Assembly: GCA_003216575.1 (NCBI GenBank)
Contig: QCIR01000011.1
Span: 1 to 40,857, forward strand
Length of the DNA stretch: 40,857 bases
Origin: Prochlorococcus sp. AG-402-M23
Lineage (GTDB): Bacteria > Cyanobacteriota > Cyanobacteriia > PCC-6307 > Cyanobiaceae
Direction of reading: 5' to 3'
Shown: piece after piece, positions 33,478 to 40,857 of the stretch
Numbering within the stretch: position 1 is the first letter of the stretch
Layout of the letters: every line of letters starts with the position of its first letter
Made by a program: the position numbers and the translations under genes
The notes under the pieces: model-generated
Seen by the model: the letters and a program-made list of their open reading frames with translations, nothing else
What the model was told of the DNA's origin: nothing
Databases searched by the model: none

Positions 33478-33867
33478 ATGAGTGAATCAAGCGCACCGCC
33501 TAAAACTCATAAAGCTCAAGGTGGAAAAGGAGTACTCATTACCACTCCTGCATTGGATCAGTTGGCTAAGCTTTGCAAAGAACAAGGCTCAGGAAAATTA
33601 TTGAGGGTAGGAGTACGTTCAGGAGGTTGCAGTGGTATGAGCTACACAATGGACTTTGTATCTGGTGATGATATTCAAAAAGATGATGAAGTCTATGAAT
33701 ATTCAGTAGGTAGCAGTTCGTTTAAAGTTATTTGTGATCCAAAGAGCCTTCTTTACATATACGGTATGCAATTGGATTTCAGCACAGAGTTAATTGGTGG
33801 AGGTTTTAACTTTACTAATCCAAACGCAACACAAACTTGTGGCTGTGGAAGCTCATTTGCAGTTTAA
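33478..33867 (+). CDS. A-type iron-sulfur cluster carrier (HesB/IscA/SufA family)
   Basis: 129 residues. The three cysteines of the family are present: C51 (RSGGCSG) and C121/C123 (TCGCGSS). The conserved DPKSLLYIYGMQLDF and GGGFNFTNPNA blocks are complete. It carries Fe-S clusters to target proteins. ATG start. The TPR gene begins 29 bases after the stop. zds is divergent across 108 bases. Confidence 0.93.
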   Translation: MSESSAPPKTHKAQGGKGVLITTPALDQLAKLCKEQGSGKLLRVGVRSGGCSGMSYTMDFVSGDDIQKDDEVYEYSVGSSSFKVICDPKSLLYIYGMQLDFSTELIGGGFNFTNPNATQTCGCGSSFAV

Positions 33868-33896
33868 CTTTAACTAAAAGAATTTTTAACTTAACA

Positions 33897-34316
33897 ATGG
33901 ATCAATCAGAGGAAAGTCTTTTTGAGGAAGCCTTAAATCGTTATAAAGGTGGGGCACCCGCAGAGGAATTGATTGAAGATTTTCAGAAAATAGCTTCTTC
34001 TACTCCAAATAATGCTGCTGCATGGACATGTTTGTCTTGGTTGCAATTGCTATGTGATATGCCTCTGGAAGCCTTGCGATCTGCCCGATATGCAGTGAAA
34101 CTAAATGGTCAAGATCCACAGTCAAGGATAAATCTAAGTCTTGCATTATTAGAAACTAATTCTAAGGGAGTTAGAGATCATATTGATTATGTAAAAAGGG
34201 CAATGTTAGTTCTCCCTGAATTAGAAAAAGAATTAAAAGAATCATTTGATGATGGACTTACAAGAAAACCCAATTGGAAGACTTTAATAAAAATAAAAAG
34301 TTGGTTAGACTTTTGA
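33897..34316 (+). CDS. Small TPR-like protein
   Basis: 139 residues from the ATG at 33897; an in-frame TTG at 33837 would overlap the Fe-S carrier gene and is not used. Helical repeats are visible: AAAWTCLSWLQLLCDMPLEALRSARYAVKLNG then DPQSRINLSLALLETN, in the tetratricopeptide pattern. It is probably a soluble protein-interaction factor; partner unknown. It likely shares a transcript with the Fe-S carrier. Confidence 0.72.
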   Translation: MDQSEESLFEEALNRYKGGAPAEELIEDFQKIASSTPNNAAAWTCLSWLQLLCDMPLEALRSARYAVKLNGQDPQSRINLSLALLETNSKGVRDHIDYVKRAMLVLPELEKELKESFDDGLTRKPNWKTLIKIKSWLDF

Positions 34317-34342
34317 TTCATCATTGGATTTGATTAGAAAAT

Positions 34343-35272
34343 TTAACTTAATATTGCTCTAAAAGCATTATTAATTGTAGGGAAACTAAATTTAAATTTG
34401 AGTTTATTCAATCTTTGAGATTCTACTTTCTGTCCCTCTAAAACCAAACGAGCTCCATCTCCTAAAATTAACTTTAATATTGGCCCTGGAACTGCTAGAA
34501 GGCTTGGTCGACCAAGTACTTGACCAAGTGAATTAGAGAACTCATTCATTCTTACAGGATTTGGTGCAACCCCATTGAGCACACCTGACCAAGAATAATT
34601 TTTCACACTTTCGTTAATAAGATTACATAGATCTGTTCTGTGTATCCAACTCATCCATTGTTTTCCATCTCCTATTGGACCACCAAGACCAGCTCTGAAA
34701 ATGGGAAGCATTTTTCCAAGTGCTCCTCCATCTTTAGCTAATACAATTCCAATTCTTACAATTACAAGTCTTGTCGCTCTTGGTTTATGGTTAGCAATAG
34801 ATTCCCATTCTTTGCACAAATTCGCTAGGAAATCATCACCGGGAATACTTCCTTCAGTGAATTCAGTTTGAGGATGAGAGCCATAAAAACCAATCGCCGA
34901 TGCGTTAATAAGAACTTTTGGGGGTTTTTTTAGATTGCGTAGGTTTTTAATCAGATTTTTTGTTGTCTCTATGCGACTATTTGTAATTTCCTTACAGTGC
35001 TCCGCAGTCCATCTTTTCTCAGCAATAGGTTCTCCAGCAAGGTTTATAACACCTTCGCAGCTCTTAATAGAGTTTTGAATTTCTTCTTTATTCCAAGACG
35101 AAGACTCAGCAGGATTCATTGTTATGACACTGATGCTTCGCTCATTAGCGATGGCTTTGAGTTCTCCTTGGTATTGTCTAGATATGACCGTGAGCTTATG
35201 TCCTTCTTTGATTAGCAAAGGAATTAATTCTCTTCCGATAAAACCAGTACATCCAGTAAGTAGTAATTTCAT
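34343..35272 (-). CDS. TIGR01777-type NAD-dependent epimerase/dehydratase family protein
   Basis: 309 residues. The Rossmann motif GCTGFIGREL is at 7-16, followed by GVINLAGEPIAEKRW, INASAIGFYG and WMSWIHRTDLCNLI, and the C-terminal DUF1731-type end (VLGRPSLLAVPGPILKLILGDGA). Homologues in bacteria include SulA-family proteins, and in plants a chloroplast protein linked to cell division (GC1). The substrate is unknown. ATG start at 35272. Confidence 0.86.
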   Translation of the reverse strand: MKLLLTGCTGFIGRELIPLLIKEGHKLTVISRQYQGELKAIANERSISVITMNPAESSSWNKEEIQNSIKSCEGVINLAGEPIAEKRWTAEHCKEITNSRIETTKNLIKNLRNLKKPPKVLINASAIGFYGSHPQTEFTEGSIPGDDFLANLCKEWESIANHKPRATRLVIVRIGIVLAKDGGALGKMLPIFRAGLGGPIGDGKQWMSWIHRTDLCNLINESVKNYSWSGVLNGVAPNPVRMNEFSNSLGQVLGRPSLLAVPGPILKLILGDGARLVLEGQKVESQRLNKLKFKFSFPTINNAFRAILS

Positions 35273-35454
35273 GATTTCTCTAAGTTATTAGATCAGCTTA
35301 GAGGGATTTTGATTAAGTTATGGTGTTGATTAATCAAGAATATGTGCGTTATGGAATTTGCAATTAATTAATGACATGATTTTTATCATTTTGTTTTAAC
35401 TGCTATTCTTCAATTGAATATTTAAATTCATTAGTATTTTTTTGATTATTTAAA

Positions 35455-35718
35455 ATGTCTGAACAAACCGAAAAAATAGATGATTCACAATCACCTACAA
35501 AGATACAAAAGAAATTCAGAAAAGGAGATCTTGTAAAAGTTGATCGTGAAAAATATTCTAATAGCTTAGAATCTAAAGCAAGCGACAATAATTTACCTGA
35601 ATATATTTTTCAAGGGCCTGGAGAATTATTAATTATTAAAGGTGATTATTGTCAAGTTAGGTGGAGAAGACCAGTCCCTGATGTTTGGATTAATTCTGAT
35701 CATTTAGTCTCATATTAA
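35455..35718 (+). CDS. ndhO: NAD(P)H-quinone oxidoreductase subunit O
   Basis: 87 residues. After a polar N-terminus, the NdhO core reads KKFRKGDLVKVDREKYSNSLE, then YIFQGPGELLIIKGDYCQVRW and PDVWINSDHLV. NdhO is a cyanobacteria/chloroplast-specific small subunit of NDH-1, on the cytoplasmic side, acting in cyclic electron flow and respiration. ATG start. It is convergent with the J-domain gene, 20 bases apart. Confidence 0.93.
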   Translation: MSEQTEKIDDSQSPTKIQKKFRKGDLVKVDREKYSNSLESKASDNNLPEYIFQGPGELLIIKGDYCQVRWRRPVPDVWINSDHLVSY

Positions 35719-35738
35719 TAAATTAAAACAGAGTGAAA

Positions 35739-36392
35739 CTATAAGATAAGCCATTCTTTTTTATTACTCTGTAAAAATTTTCTTTTTTTCTTTGCAAGCG
35801 CAATCATTGCCTTTCCATCATGGAGATAATTGTCTACATATCCCATAGTGTAGCGTTCTAATTCATTAATACCATCTTCAACATGTGATAAGCAATGATA
35901 GAGATCCAAGCTGAAATCCCTAATAATTGTTGGACTTGCAAAAGATGTATAAATCTTTTTGATCTTAGTTATTTTGTTTTTACTATTCTCAAGATATAGG
36001 CAGAAAGAATCCATTAATATTTGGTCATAAGGATCAGCTGATAAATCTCTTATTTTTGAACCTAAAGGATTAATTATTTGTCCTAATAATTTATCAATAG
36101 GGATGTATATATTCTGAAACCATTTTTTTATATCTTCAGATTTAGAGTGATTATTAGTTTCTCTTTTGTATTCATTCTTTTTATAAACTTTTGAACTATT
36201 AACTTTATTTAAATTACGATCTTTATGTTTTTCCTTTAATATTTGCCACGCTGAGTTTACTTCGAGCATGATTGCTGAATCTCCCCCTTTGTCTGGGTGA
36301 TGTATTTTTACAAGTTTTCTATATGCTTTTTTAATCTCTTCTAGTTTTGCGCTGGGATGAACTTTCAATATTTGATATGGGTCTTTGCTCAT
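35739..36392 (-). CDS. J-domain (DnaJ-like) protein
   Basis: 217 residues. The J-domain spans about 4-62 with the HPD motif at 32-34 (HHPDKGGD), which activates DnaK ATPase. There is no Gly/Phe or zinc-finger region. The rest contains a Lys/Asn-rich linker and helical part (KWFQNIYIPIDKLLGQII, YHCLSHVEDGINELERY) that I cannot assign. ATG start; 21 bases downstream of cysK on the same strand. Confidence 0.87.
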   Translation of the reverse strand: MSKDPYQILKVHPSAKLEEIKKAYRKLVKIHHPDKGGDSAIMLEVNSAWQILKEKHKDRNLNKVNSSKVYKKNEYKRETNNHSKSEDIKKWFQNIYIPIDKLLGQIINPLGSKIRDLSADPYDQILMDSFCLYLENSKNKITKIKKIYTSFASPTIIRDFSLDLYHCLSHVEDGINELERYTMGYVDNYLHDGKAMIALAKKKRKFLQSNKKEWLIL

Positions 36393-36413
36393 TGTTGAAT
36401 GATTTTTTCTTTT

Positions 36414-37382
36414 TTAGAGGTACTCATTACCTTTCACTGGGTTTGCGGGGATGGAAGTAAACATAGCTGTTGAAAGATATCTTTCACCAAAACTAGGCAG
36501 AATAACAACTAATCGCTTGGTATTAAATTCAGATTTGCTGCCGATTTTTAGAGCTGCTGCTACTGCCGCTCCACTGCTTACTCCACTTAGTAATCCTTCC
36601 TCTTTAGCAAGTCTTCTTCCTATTTCCATTGCTTCATTATCATTAATTCTTATGACTTCATCAATTTGCCTCATATCTAATACATTAGGGATAAAACCAG
36701 CACCAATTCCTTGTATTGAATGAGATCCTGGTTTGCCCCCAGAAAGTACAGGACTCGATAGTGGCTCTACGGCGAAAACCTTAATCTTTGGATTTTTTCT
36801 TTTTAAAAATTTGGCACAACCTGTAATTGTTCCTCCTGTGCCAACTCCAGCAATTAATCCATCAAGTTTGCCGTCGCAATCTTCCCAGATTTCTTCAGCA
36901 GTAGTTCTTTCGTGAATTTCAGGATTTGACAAGTTATCGAATTGCTGAAGTAAATATGCATTAGGTATTGAATCCACTAATTCTTTAGCAAGTTGAATAG
37001 CGCCTTGGATTCCTTCTTTACCAGGAGTGAGTTGAAGTTCTGCTCCAAATGCTCTCAGCATTGAGCGCCTTTCAGTACTCATTGTGTCAGGCATTGTAAG
37101 TATGAGTCTGTATCCTTTCGCCGCAGCGACCATGGCCAAAGCAATACCGGTATTGCCGCTGGTGGGCTCGATAAGAACGGTTTTTCCAGCTTTGATAGTC
37201 CCCTCTGCCTCAGCTGATTTAACCATTGCACCAGCTATTCGATCTTTCACCGATGCTGTTGGGTTGAAACTTTCTAATTTCGCAATAATTTCGGCTTGAC
37301 ACTTAAATTCATTAGGCAATCGATTTAGTTTGACCAGAGGTGTTTGGCCAACTAGAGAGGTGATGTCATTAGCAATTGGCAT
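36414..37382 (-). CDS. cysK: Cysteine synthase A (O-acetylserine sulfhydrylase)
   Basis: 322 residues, usual length. PLP lysine is K46 (TASVKDR), with the substrate loop PTSGNTGIALA and the phosphate-binding GVGTGGTITG. LLSGVSSGAAVAAAL lies near the C-terminus. It makes cysteine from O-acetylserine and sulfide. ATG start at 37382. The J-domain gene follows 21 bases later. Confidence 0.94.
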   Translation of the reverse strand: MPIANDITSLVGQTPLVKLNRLPNEFKCQAEIIAKLESFNPTASVKDRIAGAMVKSAEAEGTIKAGKTVLIEPTSGNTGIALAMVAAAKGYRLILTMPDTMSTERRSMLRAFGAELQLTPGKEGIQGAIQLAKELVDSIPNAYLLQQFDNLSNPEIHERTTAEEIWEDCDGKLDGLIAGVGTGGTITGCAKFLKRKNPKIKVFAVEPLSSPVLSGGKPGSHSIQGIGAGFIPNVLDMRQIDEVIRINDNEAMEIGRRLAKEEGLLSGVSSGAAVAAALKIGSKSEFNTKRLVVILPSFGERYLSTAMFTSIPANPVKGNEYL

Positions 37383-37525
37383 GATCGTATTGTATAAACT
37401 GAAATCAGTTTCAAGGCAAAAAGTTATTTAATAATCCATCTCTTCTTTAATAATGCTTGAATATTTTTTATTCAAAAGCTTTATTGACCTTTTAGAGATA
37501 TAAATAGATGGAATAATTTTTTGTA

Positions 37526-39091
37526 TTGACTGAGAGCATTTCCCAAAACTATAAGCCTCCAATTCTATGGCTTTTTCTTTTGTGGACTATAGCTTGCGCA
37601 ATTGTATTGATGTCTCTTGGAAATTTGCCTTTAAGAGATTTTGATGAAGCAACAGTCGCTCGAGTTGCGTTGGAGTTGAACCAAAAAAGTGGACTAGATC
37701 GGCTGCTTCCTTCTATCTGGGATAAACCATATTTGAATAAGCCGCCTGGTTTACACTGGATAATATCTTTTGCTATAGGAATAAGTCAAAGGTTTCAAAA
37801 TAATATTGATTCATTACCTTCTGAGTTCTGTATAAGATTTTTCCCAGCACTTTTTTCTACTTTTGTTGTGCCATTGGGTGGCTTGATTCAGTGGAATTTA
37901 CGCCCTAAAGATCGTATGGCTTGTATTACTACTTCAGCCATTTTATTGACTTTATTACCAATCATTAGATATGGCCGAATGGCTATGTTGGATGGCACCC
38001 AGCTAAGTGCTATTGCATTTTTATGGTTTTGTTTATCTTCTAGTAACCATAATAGGTCAACTAAATTTAATTTTTTAGGAGCAGGGTTGTCTTGTAGTTT
38101 CATGCTTTTACTTAAAGCCCCTGTAATTATTCCAGCACTATTTGCTGCACTATTACCTTTAATTTGGGAATATAAATCAAAAAAATATTTAAATAATCTG
38201 TCATGGTTATGGCTTTTTTATGGACTCATACCTGGCTTGGCTTGGCATTTATGGAACATATTTTCCTATGGTTCAGGAGCTCTTTGGATGTGGTGGGGCG
38301 ATGGAGCAGGAAGAGTTTTATTTGAAAAAGGATCTGGTAGTGAGCTTGGAGTATTAGTCCCAATAATTGAAATTTTTGAAGGGGGATGGCCGTGGCTTCT
38401 TGTTTGGCCAATTGGTTTATTATGGGCCTTCTTTCGTCTCAACTCTCGATGGGGAGTTTGGGCTTTTAGTACACAAATAATTATTGCGGGTAGTATTTTA
38501 CCTTTAAAGATGCAATTGCCCTGGTATATTCATCCATTTTGGTTGCCTTTCGCTTTATTATGTGGCCCGCCTATATCTTGGTTAATTAATAGACGAGATA
38601 ATGATTATGTTCCAGTTAGAAATATTTTAACGAAAATTCCAAATATATTATCTTTTATTGGATTTTCATTATTGTTGTTTTCTTTATTAGTGAAATTTAA
38701 TTTTTTAAATTTGGGTGAGAATTACTTTAATATAATTTTTTTTATTAGTATTGGTTGGTTTTTTGGAGGTTATTTATTATCTAATCCAAGAAAAAAAATA
38801 AGAAAAATTGGCTTTTTTGGAATAGTTTTTGGAAGCATAATTGGTTTATTATTCTTTGTGAACTCTAAGTTTTGGATCTGGGAAATAAATGAAAATTGGG
38901 ATGTAAGGCCAGTAGCTGAAATTATATCTAAATTGCCTGATGAAGGAATTTTTATTGGAAATAGCTTTGAAAGACCAAGTTTAAATTGGTATGCACAAAA
39001 ACAAATAAAAAGCTTAGACGATAAAAATAGAAATAAATGCATTGCAATTAAAAAAACTAATGATTGGGATCTTTATAAATGTAATGATTAA
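37526..39091 (+). CDS. GT39/ArnT-like membrane glycosyltransferase
   Basis: 521 residues with about ten hydrophobic helices. The first lumenal loop has LPLRDFDEATVARVAL, the Asp/Glu motif of GT-C enzymes, and KPYLNKPPGLHW, as in ArnT/PMT-family proteins. These transfer sugars from polyprenyl-phosphate carriers to lipid A, proteins or other envelope acceptors. Donor and acceptor are unknown. The start is TTG at 37526; an ATG 18 bases upstream is followed by a stop. The C-terminal tail is soluble. Confidence 0.85.
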   Translation: MTESISQNYKPPILWLFLLWTIACAIVLMSLGNLPLRDFDEATVARVALELNQKSGLDRLLPSIWDKPYLNKPPGLHWIISFAIGISQRFQNNIDSLPSEFCIRFFPALFSTFVVPLGGLIQWNLRPKDRMACITTSAILLTLLPIIRYGRMAMLDGTQLSAIAFLWFCLSSSNHNRSTKFNFLGAGLSCSFMLLLKAPVIIPALFAALLPLIWEYKSKKYLNNLSWLWLFYGLIPGLAWHLWNIFSYGSGALWMWWGDGAGRVLFEKGSGSELGVLVPIIEIFEGGWPWLLVWPIGLLWAFFRLNSRWGVWAFSTQIIIAGSILPLKMQLPWYIHPFWLPFALLCGPPISWLINRRDNDYVPVRNILTKIPNILSFIGFSLLLFSLLVKFNFLNLGENYFNIIFFISIGWFFGGYLLSNPRKKIRKIGFFGIVFGSIIGLLFFVNSKFWIWEINENWDVRPVAEIISKLPDEGIFIGNSFERPSLNWYAQKQIKSLDDKNRNKCIAIKKTNDWDLYKCND

Positions 39092-39171
39092 ATAAAATAT
39101 TATTATTAACATATTTTTCACTTGCTCTCCCATTTGTTTGTAAGAATTAAACAGTCATTAGTTTTTTTAAA

Positions 39172-39393
39172 GTGTATTGTATCGAGCTTACTATTAAGTT
39201 AAGTCCTTTGCCCTTGATCGTCCAAAGGAAAGAGCAGGGAGATGCTCAAGTGCTTTATTCTGAAGTGATAGATTCCATTCAAAAAGGTAATCAAAGATTT
39301 TTATCTTTAACTTGTGAAAAAGTTAAAGATAAAAAAATTACCGTTCTTGTGAGTGAAATTATAGCTGTACAAATTTATGAAAAAAACAAGTAG
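39172..39393 (+). CDS. UPF0367-family small protein
   Basis: 73 residues, GTG start at 39172. The sequence IELTIKLSPLPLIVQRKE, LTCEKVKDKKITVLVSEI and AVQIYEK fits the cyanobacterial UPF0367 family, whose role is unknown. It sits 65 bases before the ABC ATPase gene on the same strand. Confidence 0.8.
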   Translation: MYCIELTIKLSPLPLIVQRKEQGDAQVLYSEVIDSIQKGNQRFLSLTCEKVKDKKITVLVSEIIAVQIYEKNK

Positions 39394-39458
39394 CAGCGCA
39401 AGTAGTAAACGTCCAGGATTTTCACTTCAGAATTAAAAAAACTAGGGGTAATTGAATT

Positions 39459-40149
39459 TTGAACCTAGCTAAATTTGGAGATTTGGTTTTCGACAATGTT
39501 TCTTTTTCCTGGCCAAATGGAGTCAAGGTTATCGATCAATGCTCGTTTGCAATTGAAAAACCTGGTTTGTGGATGTTAGTAGGTAAAAATGGAAGTGGAA
39601 AAAGTACTTTGTTTCGTTTAATAACTGGATCAATTCTTCCTAAAAGTGGAAAAATCTTCTGTTCTCTCAAGCCATCTTTGGTTTATCAAAATCCAGATCA
39701 TCAATTGCTTATGCCAACTTGTAAAAGTGAGCTTATGCTTTGTGTTCCTAAAACTATCACCTATAGTAATTTCAAGTTATTTGATTTGATTCAATCCGCT
39801 CTCGAAAAAGTAGATTTAGTGGGAATGTTGGACAGACCTATTCATACTTTGAGCGGTGGACAAAAGCAACGTCTGGCTCTTGCAGGAGCAATTGTCAGCA
39901 ATGCCAATTTGCTTCTACTTGATGAGCCCACTGCTTTATTGGACCCTCAAAGTCAAAATTCAGTTTTAAAAGTTGTCAAGAAATTGACAAGTACCACTGT
40001 TGATCCAATTACTGCAGTATGGGTTACTCATCGTCCAGAAGAATTGTTTTTTTTGTGATGGGGCAGGAATACTTGAAAATGGCCGTATGAGCAAGTGGAA
40101 AACTGGTTCAAAAGTGTACCAAGAATTAAAAACACTTGCCCTTAGGTAG
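39459..40149 (+). pseudogene. ABC-transporter ATP-binding protein with a frameshift at a T8 run
   Basis: The intact first frame gives 199 residues: Walker A 42-50 (GKNGSGKST), signature LSGGQ 131-135, Walker B 151-156 and switch His191. It stops with TGA at 40056-40058, just after eight T bases (40047-40054). Removing one T continues the protein as EELFFCDGAGILENGR and on to TAG at 40147, about 229 residues in total, the length and C-terminal pattern expected for this CbiO-like group. It may be a real mutation, a sequencing error, or a site of polymerase slippage. Start is TTG with AGGGG upstream. No permease gene is adjacent. Confidence 0.8.
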
Positions 40150-40178
40150 CTGGCAAGGTTAAGTTCTTAATGTTGTAA

Positions 40179-40250
40179 TCCTCGGTAGCTCAGCGGTAGA
40201 GCGATCGGCTGTTAACCGATTGGTCGCAGGTTCGAATCCCGCCCGGGGAG
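40179..40250 (+). tRNA. tRNA-Asn (anticodon GTT)
   Basis: 72 bases without encoded CCA. The acceptor arms TCCTCGG and CCGGGGA pair with one T-G wobble. The D arm contains AGCTCAGCGGTAGAGC, the anticodon stem is ATCGG/CCGAT with loop CTGTTAA giving GTT at 40211-40213, and the T loop is GGTTCGAATCC. A short T run follows at 40251. Confidence 0.97.
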
Positions 40251-40277
40251 TTTTTAGAAACACTGAGAAGCATTCAG

Positions 40278-40301
40278 GAGACCTCAAAAGGTTTCTTTTT
40301 T
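40278..40301 (+). terminator. Rho-independent terminator after tRNA-Asn
   Basis: GAGACCT (40278-40284), loop CAAA, AGGTTTC (40289-40295): a 7-bp stem with one G-T wobble, followed by six T bases (40296-40301). Confidence 0.75.
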
Positions 40302-40518
40302 GTTCCTATGACTAACTTTATGGCAAAATATGGCATTCACGGAAAGTCACTCTTTTTTGCCCTTTGTTGAGTAATTATTGAAGAATTCGGTTGTTTTTGT
40401 TGAATAACTGAACTATTTTATCCCTGACTTAGAAGTATGGGATTTTCGTGATTAAAAATCGCTCAAGCCCTTTACTAAGACTTGGTTTATGTTGTGTGAT
40501 AGGGGCACTTCAAAGATA

Positions 40519-40857
40519 ATGTTATCTAGTGATAAAGAGAAAGGAAAGAGCAAAGTTACTGAAGTAAAAACATTTAATGTTCCATTTGATTTAGGAGAAA
40601 TCAAATGGAACATTAATATCACTACTGATACTCCTTCTAGTCCTTCTAAAGAGGAAATCATCAATCAAGCATTAAATTTTCATTTACAAGGAAACATTTC
40701 AGAAGCAGCAAAATATTATCAACATGTAATAAATCAAGGATGTAATGATTACAGGGTTTTTTCTAACTATGGAGTCATATTGACTGATTTTGGTAAATCA
40801 CAAGAAGCAGAATTGTCATACCGCAAAGCAATTGAAATTAAACCTGACTTTACAGAA
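40519..40857 (+). CDS. TPR-repeat protein, 3' end beyond window
   Basis: 113 codons are visible from the ATG at 40519 and the frame is open at the window edge. An in-frame ATG at 40489 is an alternative; neither has a clear ribosome-binding site. A polar N-terminus of about 45 residues (with VKTFNVPFDLGEIKWNIN) precedes helical repeats: EEIINQALNFHLQGNISEA, VFSNYGVILTDFGKSQEAE, LSYRKAIEIKPDF, classic tetratricopeptide units. I associate this leader plus TPR layout with a multi-copy family in some Prochlorococcus, sometimes fused to transferase domains; what follows here cannot be seen. The gene contains a perfect inverted repeat. Confidence 0.8.
   Translation, partial: MLSSDKEKGKSKVTEVKTFNVPFDLGEIKWNINITTDTPSSPSKEEIINQALNFHLQGNISEAAKYYQHVINQGCNDYRVFSNYGVILTDFGKSQEAELSYRKAIEIKPDFTE
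40574..40616. repeat. Perfect 19-bp inverted repeat with AGGAG loop, inside the TPR gene
   Basis: The left arm is 40574-40592 and the right arm 40598-40616, each 19 bases and exact reverse complements; the loop (40593-40597) is AGGAG. The repeat begins 55 bases after the ATG at 40519 and encodes the segment around NVPFDLGEIKWN. Confidence 0.9.

Noticed and set aside
40302-40488. Remnant of an integrase or attachment site after tRNA-Asn.
   Set aside because: Short translations on both strands show no integrase motif, and no second copy of the tRNA end is present in the window.
40452-40664. A 70-codon reverse frame opposite the TPR gene.
   Set aside because: It is a shadow of the plus-strand TPR frame, which has clear repeats; the reverse frame has no recognisable features.
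1-40857. CRISPR arrays, insertion sequences or rRNA genes.
   Set aside because: No regularly spaced direct repeats, transposase-like frames or rRNA segments were recognised.

Overview
The window looks like a chromosomal segment of a picocyanobacterium, most likely a low-light-type Prochlorococcus. This rests on the strong AT richness, tight gene packing, many TTG/GTG starts, and a gene set typical of minimal oxygenic phototrophs: zeta-carotene desaturase, NdhO, a CRR7-like protein, a PetL-like micro-protein, a high-light-inducible (Hli) protein, a VKOR-thioredoxin fusion and several small cyanobacteria-only families. The TPR gene at the right edge resembles a paralogous family I associate with NATL-like strains; that strain-level assignment is inference.

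Layout. 1-6.2 kb: end of a type II NADH dehydrogenase, an SLC13-type transporter with two RCK-C domains, a KtrB/KtrA-like K+ or Na+ uptake pair, and AnmK. 6.2-7.4 kb: a divergent ribbon-helix-helix regulator with a palindromic control region, a small basic protein, a Nif11-like peptide ending in Gly-Gly, and a small membrane protein. 7.5-13.1 kb: an ABC-F ATPase, an HtrA/Deg protease (minus strand), two small cyanobacterial proteins, hli, and xseA-xseB. 13.1-18.3 kb is a minus-strand run: zinc-ribbon membrane protein, YihY/BrkB protein, inositol-monophosphatase-like enzyme, TolC-like outer-membrane protein, and a PDZ/radical-SAM protein. 18.7-25.9 kb: a DUF3120-like membrane protein and NadB on plus, then on minus VKOR-Trx, PetL, two small conserved proteins, a GNAT/DUF482-like protein, a RibD-C-type reductase and a tandem-fused 6-pyruvoyl-tetrahydropterin-synthase-like protein.

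26-34 kb: AroK, CRR7-like, a lumenal DUF6816-like protein, a GST, DUF751, RbfA, NagZ, HemD, an SRPBCC protein and Zds, an A-type Fe-S carrier and a small TPR protein. 34-39.4 kb: a TIGR01777-type epimerase, NdhO, a J-domain protein, CysK, a GT39-like glycosyltransferase and a UPF0367 protein. 39.4-40.9 kb: an ABC ATPase whose frame breaks at a T8 run, tRNA-Asn(GTT), a terminator, and the 5' end of a TPR gene containing a perfect 19-bp inverted repeat.

Themes: photosynthetic electron transport and pigments (PetL, NdhO, CRR7-like, Hli, Zds, HemD, VKOR), monovalent-ion homeostasis, peptidoglycan-sugar recycling (AnmK and NagZ), and a possible pterin module (tandem PTPS plus reductase). Most of the window is ordinary core genome. 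The best candidates for a second look are the T8 frameshift, the hairpin in the edge TPR gene next to the tRNA, the half-degenerate tandem PTPS fused to a reductase operon, and the Nif11-like/RHH cluster.
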